Shown: piece after piece, positions 35,501 through 44,308 of the stretch
Layout of the letters: each line of letters begins with the position of its first letter
Position numbering within the stretch: the stretch's first letter is position 1
Source: Bacteriovoracaceae bacterium
GTDB lineage: Bacteria > Bdellovibrionota > Bacteriovoracia > Bacteriovoracales > Bacteriovoracaceae
Reading direction: 5' to 3'
Assembly (NCBI GenBank): GCA_947441615.1
Contig: CANEUH010000012.1
Location: forward strand, 1-64,000
Length of the DNA: 64,000 bases
Translations under genes and position numbers: made by a program
The notes under the pieces: model-generated
The model's database searches: none
What the model was told of the DNA's origin: nothing
The model's input: the letters and a program-made list of their open reading frames with translations, nothing else

Positions 35501-35525
35501 GCTTTTTGCGTATTCTTTACGTAAT

Positions 35526-36434
35526 CTATTCCTTTTTTGAAACAACAAACTTTTCGCGAATGGTTTCAAAATAGTAACGATCAGGATTTTTGATCAGAGA
35601 AACTTTTTTCATTTTTTCCTGGTTTATGAGAACGATGTCTTTTTCGTCAATGTTAACCGCAACCTGGCCATCAAGAGTTAGTGTAACGATATGATAAGGG
35701 GGAAGTATTTTTAAAGTCATGGGAGCGTTATCAGGGATCACAAATGGTCTATGAATGAGAGAGTGAGGACAAATGGGAGTAATAATCAAACTTTTAACTT
35801 CTGGGTGTACAATTGGACCTCCGGCGGCCATGGAGTAAGCTGTCGAACCCATGGGCGTTGATATAATAATCCCATCCCCTGCGAGATTATAAATATGCTC
35901 TTTTTCTAATTCCGCCCTTAAATAAATCATTCTAGCGATATCATTTTTGGCAAGAACTGCATCATTGAAAAAATAATCACTGAAATATTTCTGATTATTT
36001 TTTATTACACTTACATTAATCAATGGCTTTACTGTTACTTCGAATTCTCCATCTAAAATACCTTCAAGACGATCAAAGTATTCATTTTTATTAAACTCAG
36101 TAATGAAGCCTAATCTTCCGAGATTAATTCCAAGAACAGGGATTCTGGTATTGATCTTACGGCAAACACCAATAAGTGTCCCGTCTCCTCCGAGCGATAG
36201 CATGAGATGAACTTTATTATAGAAATCCTTAGAATTCCAAAACTGGAGAGAGTCAGTTGATTTATTCTTAAAAAATTTAATGACTCTATTTTTGTCTTCC
36301 TCGCGGAAAACAATTTGTTTTTTTCTCCTCAATAGCCACGAACAAAGATTAGGCAATAAATGATAGAAGTCCGGCGTGGAATTTGGCTTTAGGGTAATAC
36401 CAACGATATTGATAGACTTAGTTTTACTCATCAT
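35526..36434 (-). CDS. nadK: NAD kinase
   Basis: 302 residues. The LSLGGDGTLIGVCRK motif carries the GGDG phosphate-binding loop, followed by GINLGRLGFITEF, a NDAVLAKNDIARM stretch equivalent to the NE/D motif, and GDGIIISTPMGSTAYSMAAGGPIVHP. It phosphorylates NAD to NADP. It forms TAATG with the receiver gene before it, an unusual operon partner. Confidence 0.95.
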   Translation of the reverse strand: MMSKTKSINIVGITLKPNSTPDFYHLLPNLCSWLLRRKKQIVFREEDKNRVIKFFKNKSTDSLQFWNSKDFYNKVHLMLSLGGDGTLIGVCRKINTRIPVLGINLGRLGFITEFNKNEYFDRLEGILDGEFEVTVKPLINVSVIKNNQKYFSDYFFNDAVLAKNDIARMIYLRAELEKEHIYNLAGDGIIISTPMGSTAYSMAAGGPIVHPEVKSLIITPICPHSLIHRPFVIPDNAPMTLKILPPYHIVTLTLDGQVAVNIDEKDIVLINQEKMKKVSLIKNPDRYYFETIREKFVVSKKE

Positions 36435-36793
36435 TACTCCGTCATAACTTTCATCGCCTCTTCAAGATTATCAAATGGCTTGTTTAATAATTTACATTGA
36501 TAGGAATTTGCTCTGCTTAGGACTTGTGGTGAATTGTAGGCAGTCATAATTACAAACTTTTTACTAATTTCATCCTGGGTGAACTTTTTTTTGGATTCCT
36601 CTATGACATCAAAGCCTGAAATGTCTTGAAGCATGAGGTCACAAATAATCCTATCATAGCTATTTTTTAAAATATAATCGATAGCAATCTTGCCGCTGGC
36701 AGAGACATCTACTAAAAATCCTCTCCTCTCGAAAAGTTTTTTTAATGACTGTTGAATAAGAATCTCATCTTCAATGATTAGTATGTTTTTCAT
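36434..36793 (-). CDS. Single-domain response regulator receiver protein
   Basis: 119 residues, only a receiver domain. Acidic pocket Glu8/Asp9, phosphoacceptor Asp52 (ICDLMLQD), Thr84 (MTAY) and Lys105 (NKPF) are all present. With no output domain it may act like CheY on a protein target. The start overlaps the histidine kinase stop (ATGA), so the kinase is its likely partner. Confidence 0.93.
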   Translation of the reverse strand: MKNILIIEDEILIQQSLKKLFERRGFLVDVSASGKIAIDYILKNSYDRIICDLMLQDISGFDVIEESKKKFTQDEISKKFVIMTAYNSPQVLSRANSYQCKLLNKPFDNLEEAMKVMTE

Positions 36794-38496
36794 GATCTCG
36801 GTAGGGTGAGTTTGAAGTGAGCACCCTTGTTTGAATTTGGTATATATTCTAAATTTCCACCCATTTTTAATGCTAAGTTTCTCGACAGGACTAGTCCAAG
36901 CCCAGTGCCCTGACTCTTAGTCGTAAAAAAGGGTTTAAATAATTCGGATAGTTTATTTTCTGGAATCCCTGGGCCATTATCGATGACATCAACAAAAATG
37001 TTCTTTTCATCGGAATCAATATTGATAGTAATTTCTTTTCGGGAGTTAACACCTTTTAGTGATTGAGAGGCATTAACGATAAGATTGAAAAGAATTTGAA
37101 CCACAAAGATCATGGGAAGCTCAGTTTTTAAGTCCTCAGCTTGAGTACTAAAATTAACAAACTTCCGAACCTCTCTCGATTCACTTTTTGAAAGTACAAT
37201 TGATTCTTCAATCACCTTTTGTAAACTGACAGGTTTTGTTTCTGTATCGACCTGGTAGAGATTAGAAAAGTTTTCTATAATGACTTGGCAGCGGTTAATA
37301 TTCTTTTCAATTTCCGCCATGATTTCTTTGTTGTCTTTACTCGTATCCATCATTGAAAATAATTGGGATCCAAGTTTAAGTCCAAAAAGTGGGTTACTAA
37401 GTTCGTGCCTCAAAGTGTTTAGGAGTTCACCGAGGAGTGAAATACGTTGAAAATGAAATAGATCAAATGCATAGTGCCTCAATTCGTCACTATCATAAAG
37501 ATCGATGGTGAAAGCATTTTTGAGCTTCTTATTAAAAAAAATATCTTTTTCCTGAAGTTCGTTTGTGAAAAGATCATTCAAAAAAGATGTACCACTAACA
37601 TTGTCAGTAATTCTTAATGGTAATGGAAAATCCTTCAAGCAGACCCTCAGTTCAGAAGTCCTCTTATCTGAATATTCCTGGTCTATAAGTCGCTCAAAGT
37701 GGGGTTGGAGTAGGCCAATACAAGTTTCAAATAGCTCTATCTCATCTTTGCTGTAACTTAAAAAATCGTGACGAGAAACCATGGCGATCAAACTATACTT
37801 TCGAGAAGTGACCTCTTTGGCGAGAAAACTTCCATTAAATGGAAGTTCTATTCTGGGGAATGAATCAGTTGAAAATGATTTTATCTTTGATTTTTTTATG
37901 GAATTAAAAAAAGTGTTAAACTCTTTAACCTCAATAAGTGATTGTGTTTTGTCCTGTCTCCAAATTGTTCCCAAAAGTTCTGCCTTGGTCTTACCCTTTA
38001 AATGAATAATAACCATTGAACTTTCAAAGTTTTGAAGAAATGGTACCTCTAAGAGTTTTTCCATTAAACTTCGAAGGCTTTGAGATTGACCGGAAATATG
38101 GTTGACCTTCTTTATAATTTCATCCCAAAGATCTTTGACGTTGTCTTCTGGAGAAAGTGAGGCTCCAGAAAAAATCTTTTTTTCAATGAGCTCTGTTGTT
38201 TTGGTAAAACTGTCAAAGGCCAGTTCTTGATTGGTTTTTTTTGACTGCGCCGACAAACCTTCGAGGATCGTTTTTAGGTTTTTAAAATAATAAGGAAAAT
38301 CACAATGATCACCATCAGGAAAGATCACCCAAAGGCGATTACCTTTTTTAAAAACAGAGGTTTTAGCTTGCTGGTTATCTGTGATGATGAGATTTTGTGG
38401 TAAAGAGTTACCAAATTCAGCTCTAATTTCCGGATCAATATAGATCACGAGTTGATCAGAACTTTCTTTATTTGAGGTATAAGATTGATTTTCCAC
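36790..38496 (-). CDS. Sensor histidine kinase without membrane helices
   Basis: 568 residues. The N-terminal 340 residues have no membrane segments and may contain a GAF-like sensory fold (about residues 140-280). The transmitter has an H-box (LRHELSNPLFG, with the phosphorylatable His in HELSNP), N-box (LIVNASQSL), G1 (DNGPGIP), F-box (LFKPFFTTK) and G2 (GTGLGLVLS). It is therefore a soluble cytoplasmic kinase reading an internal signal. The overlap with the receiver gene and operon position after fliD-fliS suggest a motility- or polarity-linked pathway; that is inference. Confidence 0.9.
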   Translation of the reverse strand: MENQSYTSNKESSDQLVIYIDPEIRAEFGNSLPQNLIITDNQQAKTSVFKKGNRLWVIFPDGDHCDFPYYFKNLKTILEGLSAQSKKTNQELAFDSFTKTTELIEKKIFSGASLSPEDNVKDLWDEIIKKVNHISGQSQSLRSLMEKLLEVPFLQNFESSMVIIHLKGKTKAELLGTIWRQDKTQSLIEVKEFNTFFNSIKKSKIKSFSTDSFPRIELPFNGSFLAKEVTSRKYSLIAMVSRHDFLSYSKDEIELFETCIGLLQPHFERLIDQEYSDKRTSELRVCLKDFPLPLRITDNVSGTSFLNDLFTNELQEKDIFFNKKLKNAFTIDLYDSDELRHYAFDLFHFQRISLLGELLNTLRHELSNPLFGLKLGSQLFSMMDTSKDNKEIMAEIEKNINRCQVIIENFSNLYQVDTETKPVSLQKVIEESIVLSKSESREVRKFVNFSTQAEDLKTELPMIFVVQILFNLIVNASQSLKGVNSRKEITINIDSDEKNIFVDVIDNGPGIPENKLSELFKPFFTTKSQGTGLGLVLSRNLALKMGGNLEYIPNSNKGAHFKLTLPRS

Positions 38497-38864
38497 TGAG
38501 TTAAATTATCTTTTAATTCGTATTTAATCAATTCCTCAAGAGCTATATAGTCTTGTTTAAGTTGCGCTTGGTTCATTGCTTTCAAAAGAAAAAGAAGATG
38601 AATATGGGACTCTTTTATCCCTTGAATCGTTTGGTTTGTATTTTTAGTGATTAATTTTGAAAGAAGGGTTGTTAGTTCGACAAATTGACCAATATCAGAT
38701 GTAAGCTTAATAATTTTTTTGTTCCAAAAGAATTCCTTCTCTGGAGTGAATTCCCCTACTGACTGGCTATCTAAAATGATATCCGACAAAAACTCTAAGG
38801 TTAGGCCCACAGTTTCTGAATAAAAATTCAGATTGCTGGCTGGCGAAGTAGTCATCCCTGACAT
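38445..38864 (-). CDS. Small helical protein of unknown function in the flagellar operon
   Basis: About 139 residues from the ATG at 38864, chosen because AAGGA lies 7 bases upstream; a TTG at 38891 overlapping the previous stop is possible. The protein is predominantly helical with Leu/Ile/Glu-rich stretches and has no recognisable motif, cysteine or membrane segment. A helical bundle such as an HPt-like domain is conceivable, but no HxxKG motif is seen. It overlaps the kinase start by 52 bases. Confidence 0.55.
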   Translation of the reverse strand: MSGMTTSPASNLNFYSETVGLTLEFLSDIILDSQSVGEFTPEKEFFWNKKIIKLTSDIGQFVELTTLLSKLITKNTNQTIQGIKESHIHLLFLLKAMNQAQLKQDYIALEELIKYELKDNLTQWKINLIPQIKKVLINS

Positions 38865-38887
38865 AGGTTCATCCTTGATATGTATAA

Positions 38888-40243
38888 TCAAAGATTAACT
38901 TCGTTTTTCCTCAAAGTCACAAAAAATAATTCTTGTAGCCCCTTCAGGGCATGGTGTTCTTCAGCATAGGTTAGAAAACTAGTCTGAGATTGATCAAAAA
39001 GATTTTCACCAAAGTTTTGTGATCTTCTTATACGATAAAAGTCCAAAAAAGGTCTCAGTAATGACTGTGTAGATGCTAACTGATCTGAGATTTTATCAAT
39101 TTCTTTCAGATTTTTTAAATGACCTTCAATTTTTGTTATATCCATAAGTTTTGATTTAGATTCCTGATGGATTGTATCAACTGAGGCCATGGCGTAATCA
39201 TAAAGTCTTATAAATTTTGTCAGGATGTCATAGTTTGTTTTTAATAATGCCAGTTGAGCGTCACTGCATTTTGAAACATCTAGTTGAACATCACTTACAT
39301 TTAGTAAAAAATTCCAGAGTACTAGGTGTGCTTGATAAAAGGGGTAGTTGTTATCACTGTGGTTCAATGACTTTATATAGGCACCATGAAAAGTTTCATG
39401 ATCTATTCTATATGTAGGGTATGCGGATTCGAAAAAACTCTTATTAGATAATTCGGAGTCGACAATTCTTAGGACATGATCAGCATTTAATTGAATCCCA
39501 TTGGAGCTAACAATCAGATGTTGTCCGCTAAAGGGAACAAGATTGAAACCTTGAAAGCTTGAAAAAAGAAAAATCCCCTTTGCACCAGCTTCACAAAGTT
39601 TTAGTGATTCAAGATTAGAGGCGCCAATATATAAGGTGCTTGAGACATCATCAATCAGATCAATTTCAGTCAGATCTTTAAGTGGTACACCTGGAAAGCG
39701 ATTTGAAATAAGATTTATAAATCGTTCTTGTTCATTAACGGAAAAAAAATGTGTTGAGCAAGTTCCAATAGCGATTTGCTTTATTGTTGTCCGACTGTGA
39801 TTTTCTTTAATGATATTTTTAATACCAAAAATGTTTTTATAAATGTCCTGAAGGTGAAATGACAAAAAGGGTGCCTTCGCTTTCAAGGTCAAAAGATAAG
39901 TAGACCATAAATCCTCAACAACAAGTTGACCCTCTTTATTGTATGGTCCGATCTTGATGTCAGATTTAACTTCCCCGTGTAGATCCCAGGATGATTCACT
40001 CATTGATAGGTTAACGCTTATATCAAACTTGTCATTTAAGACGGGTCCTATTTCGGAGGTTAGCGCTTTCGTAAAGGGATTGAGTTTCTCTCTGTTGGAT
40101 TTAATCGCAACGGAGTCAGCAAGAATAGTTAATTGAAAATCCTTAAAGGCTTGGTGGTTTTTTTCAAGTACCTGAAGTGTTTCAAATAGAAAATAGGCTT
40201 CATCTTTTTGGATGATTAAAAGCTTTTTCACTTTCACTTTCAC
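38888..40243 (-). CDS. Putative glycosyltransferase, GT9-like
   Basis: 451 residues, GTG start overlapping the previous stop. The first half follows the heptosyltransferase (GT9) layout: KKLLIIQKDEAYFLFETLQVLEKN, then FQLTILADSVAI, the FDISVNLSMSESSWDLHGEVKSDIKIGPY segment, and IAIGTCSTHFFSVNEQERF with IDLIDDVSSTLYIGASN further on. The second half (about 330-451) is helical and not recognised. Between fliS/FliT-like and a two-component pair, it may modify flagellin. The GT9 assignment is by pattern and uncertain, and catalytic residues could not be confirmed. Confidence 0.45.
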   Translation of the reverse strand: MKVKVKKLLIIQKDEAYFLFETLQVLEKNHQAFKDFQLTILADSVAIKSNREKLNPFTKALTSEIGPVLNDKFDISVNLSMSESSWDLHGEVKSDIKIGPYNKEGQLVVEDLWSTYLLTLKAKAPFLSFHLQDIYKNIFGIKNIIKENHSRTTIKQIAIGTCSTHFFSVNEQERFINLISNRFPGVPLKDLTEIDLIDDVSSTLYIGASNLESLKLCEAGAKGIFLFSSFQGFNLVPFSGQHLIVSSNGIQLNADHVLRIVDSELSNKSFFESAYPTYRIDHETFHGAYIKSLNHSDNNYPFYQAHLVLWNFLLNVSDVQLDVSKCSDAQLALLKTNYDILTKFIRLYDYAMASVDTIHQESKSKLMDITKIEGHLKNLKEIDKISDQLASTQSLLRPFLDFYRIRRSQNFGENLFDQSQTSFLTYAEEHHALKGLQELFFVTLRKNEVNL

Positions 40244-40587
40244 TTCACATCATTAAGGTTGTAGCCCTTAATGTTATCTTTTTGTCGGACAGTTCTTTCA
40301 ATCTCTTGTTTTACTTCTTGTTGGTACTCTTGAAGTTTTACAACAACTTTTTCATCGAGTTTTTTAATGTATTCAATTCGACGATTCATTTCACTTTTGG
40401 TTAAATCGGGGACACTGACCCAGTCAATTTGCTTTGAGATTTGATCAATCACCATGAGTAGTCTTTCTCTGTTACTTGTGAATGCTTCCAAATTAATTTC
40501 AGCGGAAAAATCCGAATGCAGAAAATTTTCAGTCATGGTGATGGCCTTCATCACAAATTCATCAAATAAAGAAAGCATATGACTCAT
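40240..40587 (-). CDS. Putative FliT-like flagellar chaperone
   Basis: 115 residues from the ATG at 40587, which overlaps the fliS stop (TAATG). The protein is helical, about the length of FliT, with no membrane segment and a charged C-terminal helix. Position directly after fliD-fliS is where fliT normally lies. Sequence resemblance to FliT is not obvious by eye, so the name rests on context. Confidence 0.5.
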   Translation of the reverse strand: MSHMLSLFDEFVMKAITMTENFLHSDFSAEINLEAFTSNRERLLMVIDQISKQIDWVSVPDLTKSEMNRRIEYIKKLDEKVVVKLQEYQQEVKQEIERTVRQKDNIKGYNLNDVK

Positions 40588-40991
40588 TAGGCGCTCTTTG
40601 AAGGTGTGTTGTTTGCTTGATTTTTTATATTCTTGATGGCTTCGGTCCATCCATCATAAAGAGTATTTAAAACTTTCAAACATCCCTCTAGATGTGATTT
40701 TTCAACTTTGATATTCGCCTGTGTACTTGAGTAGAGAATATAATCATAGAGAGAGGCGAGCTCTTTAGCTACTTCACCACCAACTTCGAAGTCCAAGCTG
40801 TTAGATAATTCAACAATAATATCTTGCATTTTTCCGATGTATTCACCTTTTTTTGCAAGATTTTTTTGTTCAATGGCCTCAATACCTTTTTTACAGTTTT
40901 TGATAGCTGCTTGATAAAGCATAAGTAAAATTTGTTCCTTACTTGCTGTCTCTACTGAAGTTTTTTTATATGCACCTAAACCATAGCTCAT
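40587..40991 (-). CDS. fliS: Flagellin export chaperone FliS
   Basis: 134 residues. GLGAYKKTSVETASKEQILLMLYQAAIKNCKKGIEAIE is the typical FliS opening (YxxxxVxTASPxxLLxxLYxG pattern). LEVGGEVAKEL-type and LYDYILYSSTQANI segments complete the four-helix fold. It binds the flagellin C-terminal helix and prevents cytoplasmic polymerisation. It lies 31 bases after fliD. Confidence 0.95.
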   Translation of the reverse strand: MSYGLGAYKKTSVETASKEQILLMLYQAAIKNCKKGIEAIEQKNLAKKGEYIGKMQDIIVELSNSLDFEVGGEVAKELASLYDYILYSSTQANIKVEKSHLEGCLKVLNTLYDGWTEAIKNIKNQANNTPSKSA

Positions 40992-41022
40992 TGGACCCTC
41001 CTCCGATGTCGCTTTAATATTA

Positions 41023-42408
41023 TCATAATTGAGTCATTCCTGGTGGAGCGGCAAAACCTGCAAGCCCAGCACCCTGACCTTTGATTTTAGAAATGGTTTC
41101 TTCTAAACGGGCAAATTTTGCCTTTAGAACTTCCTCTTTTTGTTGAACGATTCTCTGTCTATTGGCTATCTGACGATCAATTTGACCAATTTGACTTTGG
41201 AGACCACCCTTCCTGTTGGGGAGAACTCCATTTGGAGGTGATAATAGAATTCTTGCAGTCTCATCTAGGATGTCAATGAATCCATTTGTTTTTCCGCCCT
41301 CCGGAGAGTATTTGCCTGTAAGAACTTGTGTGACGGCTTTGTAATCCTTAGAAAGAGCGGCTTCAAATTTTGCTTGATCAAACTTTAATAGTCCATCACG
41401 TTGAAAGGTTAATCCGAGGTCTCCAACTCTCATTGGCCCTGCATCTGTTTTGATCGTTGCAAAGACAGCAGAACGAACTCGGCTTTCAATCGTTTGTAAT
41501 GTTGAGTCACCACCTAGTGTTCTAGAGGTGTCTGTTTTTTCATCCAGTGAGTTTTGGTCTTTAATGAATTTTAGAACGTTATTGATGCCATCAATCATAC
41601 TACTGATTTTTCCACCAATTTTCTGAACGTCCTCTGTGACTTCTAGGGTAATTTCTTCACCAGGTTTAGCTTTTTTTAAATCAATCGTTAGACCAGGTAT
41701 TACGTCTGTCATCTTATTACTTGGGACCTCGATTTCAAATCCATCAAGTTTAACTTTGGCATCTTGAGCTGGACGTTCTTGTTCAAAAAAAAGATCCACT
41801 TCTCCGTCTACTAAATAGAGATAGGGAAATTCAACTCTTTGTTCATCACCAGTTTCACTCATGGAGATCATAAGTCTCCAGGGTTCGTCCTCTCCCTTAC
41901 CATCATTTACAACTGTTGCCCTCATTCCGAGTTCAGGATCATTATTAATTAGTTTTGCTATTCCGGCGAGGTTGGCGTGTTTTTCATCAACATAAATCTC
42001 TTTTTTATCGCCATTAGGTAGAACAGCTTTAATATAGCCGACTCCCACGTATGTTTTTTCTTTGTCTTCCACACCGTTACTAAATGCGGACGATTTTTGA
42101 GCGAGTTGTAGAACCTCAAGTTGATACTTACCGGGATCCGCAACGTTTTTATCGGCAGTGACTCCGATGTTTTTACTGTCACCCGTATTGATCGCTAATT
42201 CACGAAGGCTTCTTGCGTTTTTATTTTTTAAAATCTCTGCACGCATTCCCTCTACGAGAGTTGTCAGTTGTTGCACGAGAGCTTTCTTGTCATTAACTTT
42301 AGATTTTCTGGTTTCCATTTGCTGAATAGGAATCTTTTCAGCTTCGATGATTTGCTGAACGATGTCCTTAGGAAGACCTGAATTAATTGATCCGAACGAA
42401 ATCCCCAA
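41023..42408 (-). CDS. fliD: Flagellar filament cap protein FliD
   Basis: 461 residues from a TTG at 42408. This start gives LGISFGSINSGLPKDIVQQIIEAEKIP, matching the normal FliD N-terminus, and has TGGAGG 6 bases upstream. An ATG at 42489 would add 27 residues, has no ribosome site and lengthens the N-terminus beyond the family. N-terminal coiled-coil, central NADPGKYQLEV beta region and C-terminal DxFL-type FliD-C domain (GGDSTLQTIESRVRS, ending with the coiled coil QRIVQQKEEVLK) are present. It caps the filament for flagellin polymerisation. A weak TTGCGA/TACTCT pair (42473-42500) may be its promoter. Confidence 0.93.
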   Translation of the reverse strand: MGISFGSINSGLPKDIVQQIIEAEKIPIQQMETRKSKVNDKKALVQQLTTLVEGMRAEILKNKNARSLRELAINTGDSKNIGVTADKNVADPGKYQLEVLQLAQKSSAFSNGVEDKEKTYVGVGYIKAVLPNGDKKEIYVDEKHANLAGIAKLINNDPELGMRATVVNDGKGEDEPWRLMISMSETGDEQRVEFPYLYLVDGEVDLFFEQERPAQDAKVKLDGFEIEVPSNKMTDVIPGLTIDLKKAKPGEEITLEVTEDVQKIGGKISSMIDGINNVLKFIKDQNSLDEKTDTSRTLGGDSTLQTIESRVRSAVFATIKTDAGPMRVGDLGLTFQRDGLLKFDQAKFEAALSKDYKAVTQVLTGKYSPEGGKTNGFIDILDETARILLSPPNGVLPNRKGGLQSQIGQIDRQIANRQRIVQQKEEVLKAKFARLEETISKIKGQGAGLAGFAAPPGMTQL

Positions 42409-42542
42409 ATCTTTCCTCCATGAAAGTAAGCGGACGATTGGAGTCGGGTATAAATCCTTTACACCCATCCTAAGAGTATCACGGGACATAGTTGTCGCAA
42501 GTGGGAAGAAAGTGAGCTACCATAGGTAAGAAAGTGAAAAGG

Positions 42543-42579
42543 AAAAAGAGAGGAGATGAACAACTTCCCCTCTCTTTTT
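42543..42579. terminator. Possible hairpin between fliD and the 513-residue membrane protein gene
   Basis: AAAAAGAGAGG (42543-42553) is complementary to CCTCTCTTTTT (42569-42579), with a 15-base loop and flanking A and T tracts. It lies in a spacer between divergent genes, where no transcript obviously ends. It may be a regulatory structure or coincidence. Confidence 0.35.
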
Positions 42580-42641
42580 CATTTCGTCTATAGGTCTGGG
42601 ATTTTGATTTTTATCTTATCCCATCAATCTAATCGGATATT

Positions 42642-44183
42642 ATGGAAGATACTTTAGTAAAAAGATCAAATATAGTTTGGGATAAGTCTAAATTCTTTGT
42701 AAATCGGCTACTTATCTATTTCGCTTTTTTGCTTGTTCCGATTTGGGTCCAGAAATCCCTACAGATTAATATCTTGGGACAAAGTCTTTTCATGCTGGCC
42801 TATCTCTTGTTCATGGGGGGGCAGTGGTATCTTCTCGGGAAGGAGATAGATCACAGATTTAAAATTTATTTCCGGGCGAACTCCAGTATTGATCGTGTGC
42901 TTTATCGGCTCATTATTGGCAATGCCACCATGATGATTGTTTTTAATCTCATGTCATTTATCCCAGACAGCATTGTGAGACATTTTTTCTGGGGCTTTTT
43001 TGCAGTCATTGGTCTATTTTATTCTTGGCCAACACGTGGAAAAATAATTGAAGAATCGGTATCGACCCAATTCACTGAGTATAAATATCTCGATTCCTTT
43101 GAAAAAACAGTTCTATTCATTACTCTTGCTATGTTCATAACAAGTATGCCCAGCTTTCCTTTCATGAGTAACCTTGAAACCTTGAAGCTAATTGTTGATC
43201 CAGATGAAAAAATGCATGGGCAAATCTGGAATTATCTTCACATGAATTTCTTTCCATTTAAAAGATTTCCCCACCTGGTGAATCTTGGATGGAGTATGCA
43301 TTTTTATTTTATTAATTTTAGTATTTATCTGCTCGCATTTTACGGAATTATGAGATTTTTTATCTCAAGACGACTCTCAATCCTTGGGCTCTTTGCATTG
43401 ATTTCTACTTGGTCATTTTCACTTTATTTAAAGAAAGACCCTTTTCTTTGCGCTACCAATTGCTTTTCAGTGTTATGGGTTTGGTCAATACTTTGGTGTA
43501 TTAAGAGTTCCACTTATCGATCCGGACTCATGTATGGATTACTTTGCTACGTAGGAGTTGTTCTTAATTTCAACTATGTCTTTTTATTTCCAATTGGCCT
43601 TGGACTCCTTTATTTCTTTTTTTTAAAGGGAAGTACAGACTGGTATCGGGCCCAATTTGTTAAGTACTCAATGCTTGGTATGTTCTTGATTCTCGTGACG
43701 ATGATTACACAAATAGATCTGCGTTTTTTTGAAAGCCCATTTCAAATGATGCAGCTCTACTCCCATTTAGGAATCATGATCAAAAGAAAGTCTTTTTATG
43801 CGCTTTCGTTTCTGGGACTTATCATATTATTACTAATGATTTTTAAGCCCAATCGAAAACTTTTAACTGTTTTAGCGATTGATGTTTTAAGACTGAGAGA
43901 ATTTAGTCTTCTCGTACTTTGTATTCTTTTAATGGGGATTTTTGTTGAAAAGGATCTTATCCATAGTTTTGGTCTAATGTGGTTTGTTGTTTTCCTTAGT
44001 GTTCTTCCCTTAGAGTGGATTTTCCAAAGTATTTCTCGCCTTCGCTCAAGACGAAATTTTATCTACCTGGTTTATGTTTTAGTGTGTTTACTTGATTCAC
44101 ATTTTGAGGGAAGGCTTCGCATTCTTTATAATTTCTATCAATCACCGCCTGATATAGTTGAGATAATCAATCGTCAGGAATAA
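42642..44183 (+). CDS. Polytopic membrane protein of unknown function
   Basis: 513 residues with about 11-13 hydrophobic segments spread along the protein, separated by short loops rich in aromatic and basic residues. The layout is reminiscent of large glycosyltransferase-like or oligosaccharide-modifying membrane proteins (GT-C, 12 helices), but no DxD/ExD signature was confirmed near the first loop. It is transcribed away from fliD with its own spacer and ATG. Function cannot be assigned. Confidence 0.6.
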   Translation: MEDTLVKRSNIVWDKSKFFVNRLLIYFAFLLVPIWVQKSLQINILGQSLFMLAYLLFMGGQWYLLGKEIDHRFKIYFRANSSIDRVLYRLIIGNATMMIVFNLMSFIPDSIVRHFFWGFFAVIGLFYSWPTRGKIIEESVSTQFTEYKYLDSFEKTVLFITLAMFITSMPSFPFMSNLETLKLIVDPDEKMHGQIWNYLHMNFFPFKRFPHLVNLGWSMHFYFINFSIYLLAFYGIMRFFISRRLSILGLFALISTWSFSLYLKKDPFLCATNCFSVLWVWSILWCIKSSTYRSGLMYGLLCYVGVVLNFNYVFLFPIGLGLLYFFFLKGSTDWYRAQFVKYSMLGMFLILVTMITQIDLRFFESPFQMMQLYSHLGIMIKRKSFYALSFLGLIILLLMIFKPNRKLLTVLAIDVLRLREFSLLVLCILLMGIFVEKDLIHSFGLMWFVVFLSVLPLEWIFQSISRLRSRRNFIYLVYVLVCLLDSHFEGRLRILYNFYQSPPDIVEIINRQE

Positions 44184-44222
44184 GTTAAGATCTTAGATTT
44201 GCTTACTTTTTAAAGATTTCTT

Positions 44223-44252
44223 TTGCACCGTTTTCATTTGGCCTGATACAAT
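44223..44252 (+). promoter_or_regulatory. Sigma-70 promoter of the 78-codon gene
   Basis: TTGCAC (44223-44228) and TACAAT (44247-44252) with 18-bp spacing. The -10 matches five of six. The leader to the TTG start would be about 50 bases and contains a hairpin. Confidence 0.65.
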
Positions 44253-44268
44253 AAACTTAAGAAACTCG

Positions 44269-44289
44269 AGAAGAGAATGGATCTCTTCT
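44269..44289 (+). promoter_or_regulatory. Leader hairpin before the 78-codon gene
   Basis: AGAAGAGA (44269-44276) pairs perfectly with TCTCTTCT (44282-44289) around an ATGGA loop. It lies 8 bases before the AAGGAGG ribosome site (44298-44304). It may stabilise the 5' end of the mRNA or affect its translation. Confidence 0.65.
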
Positions 44290-44308
44290 TCGCGATCAAG
44301 GAGGACTT

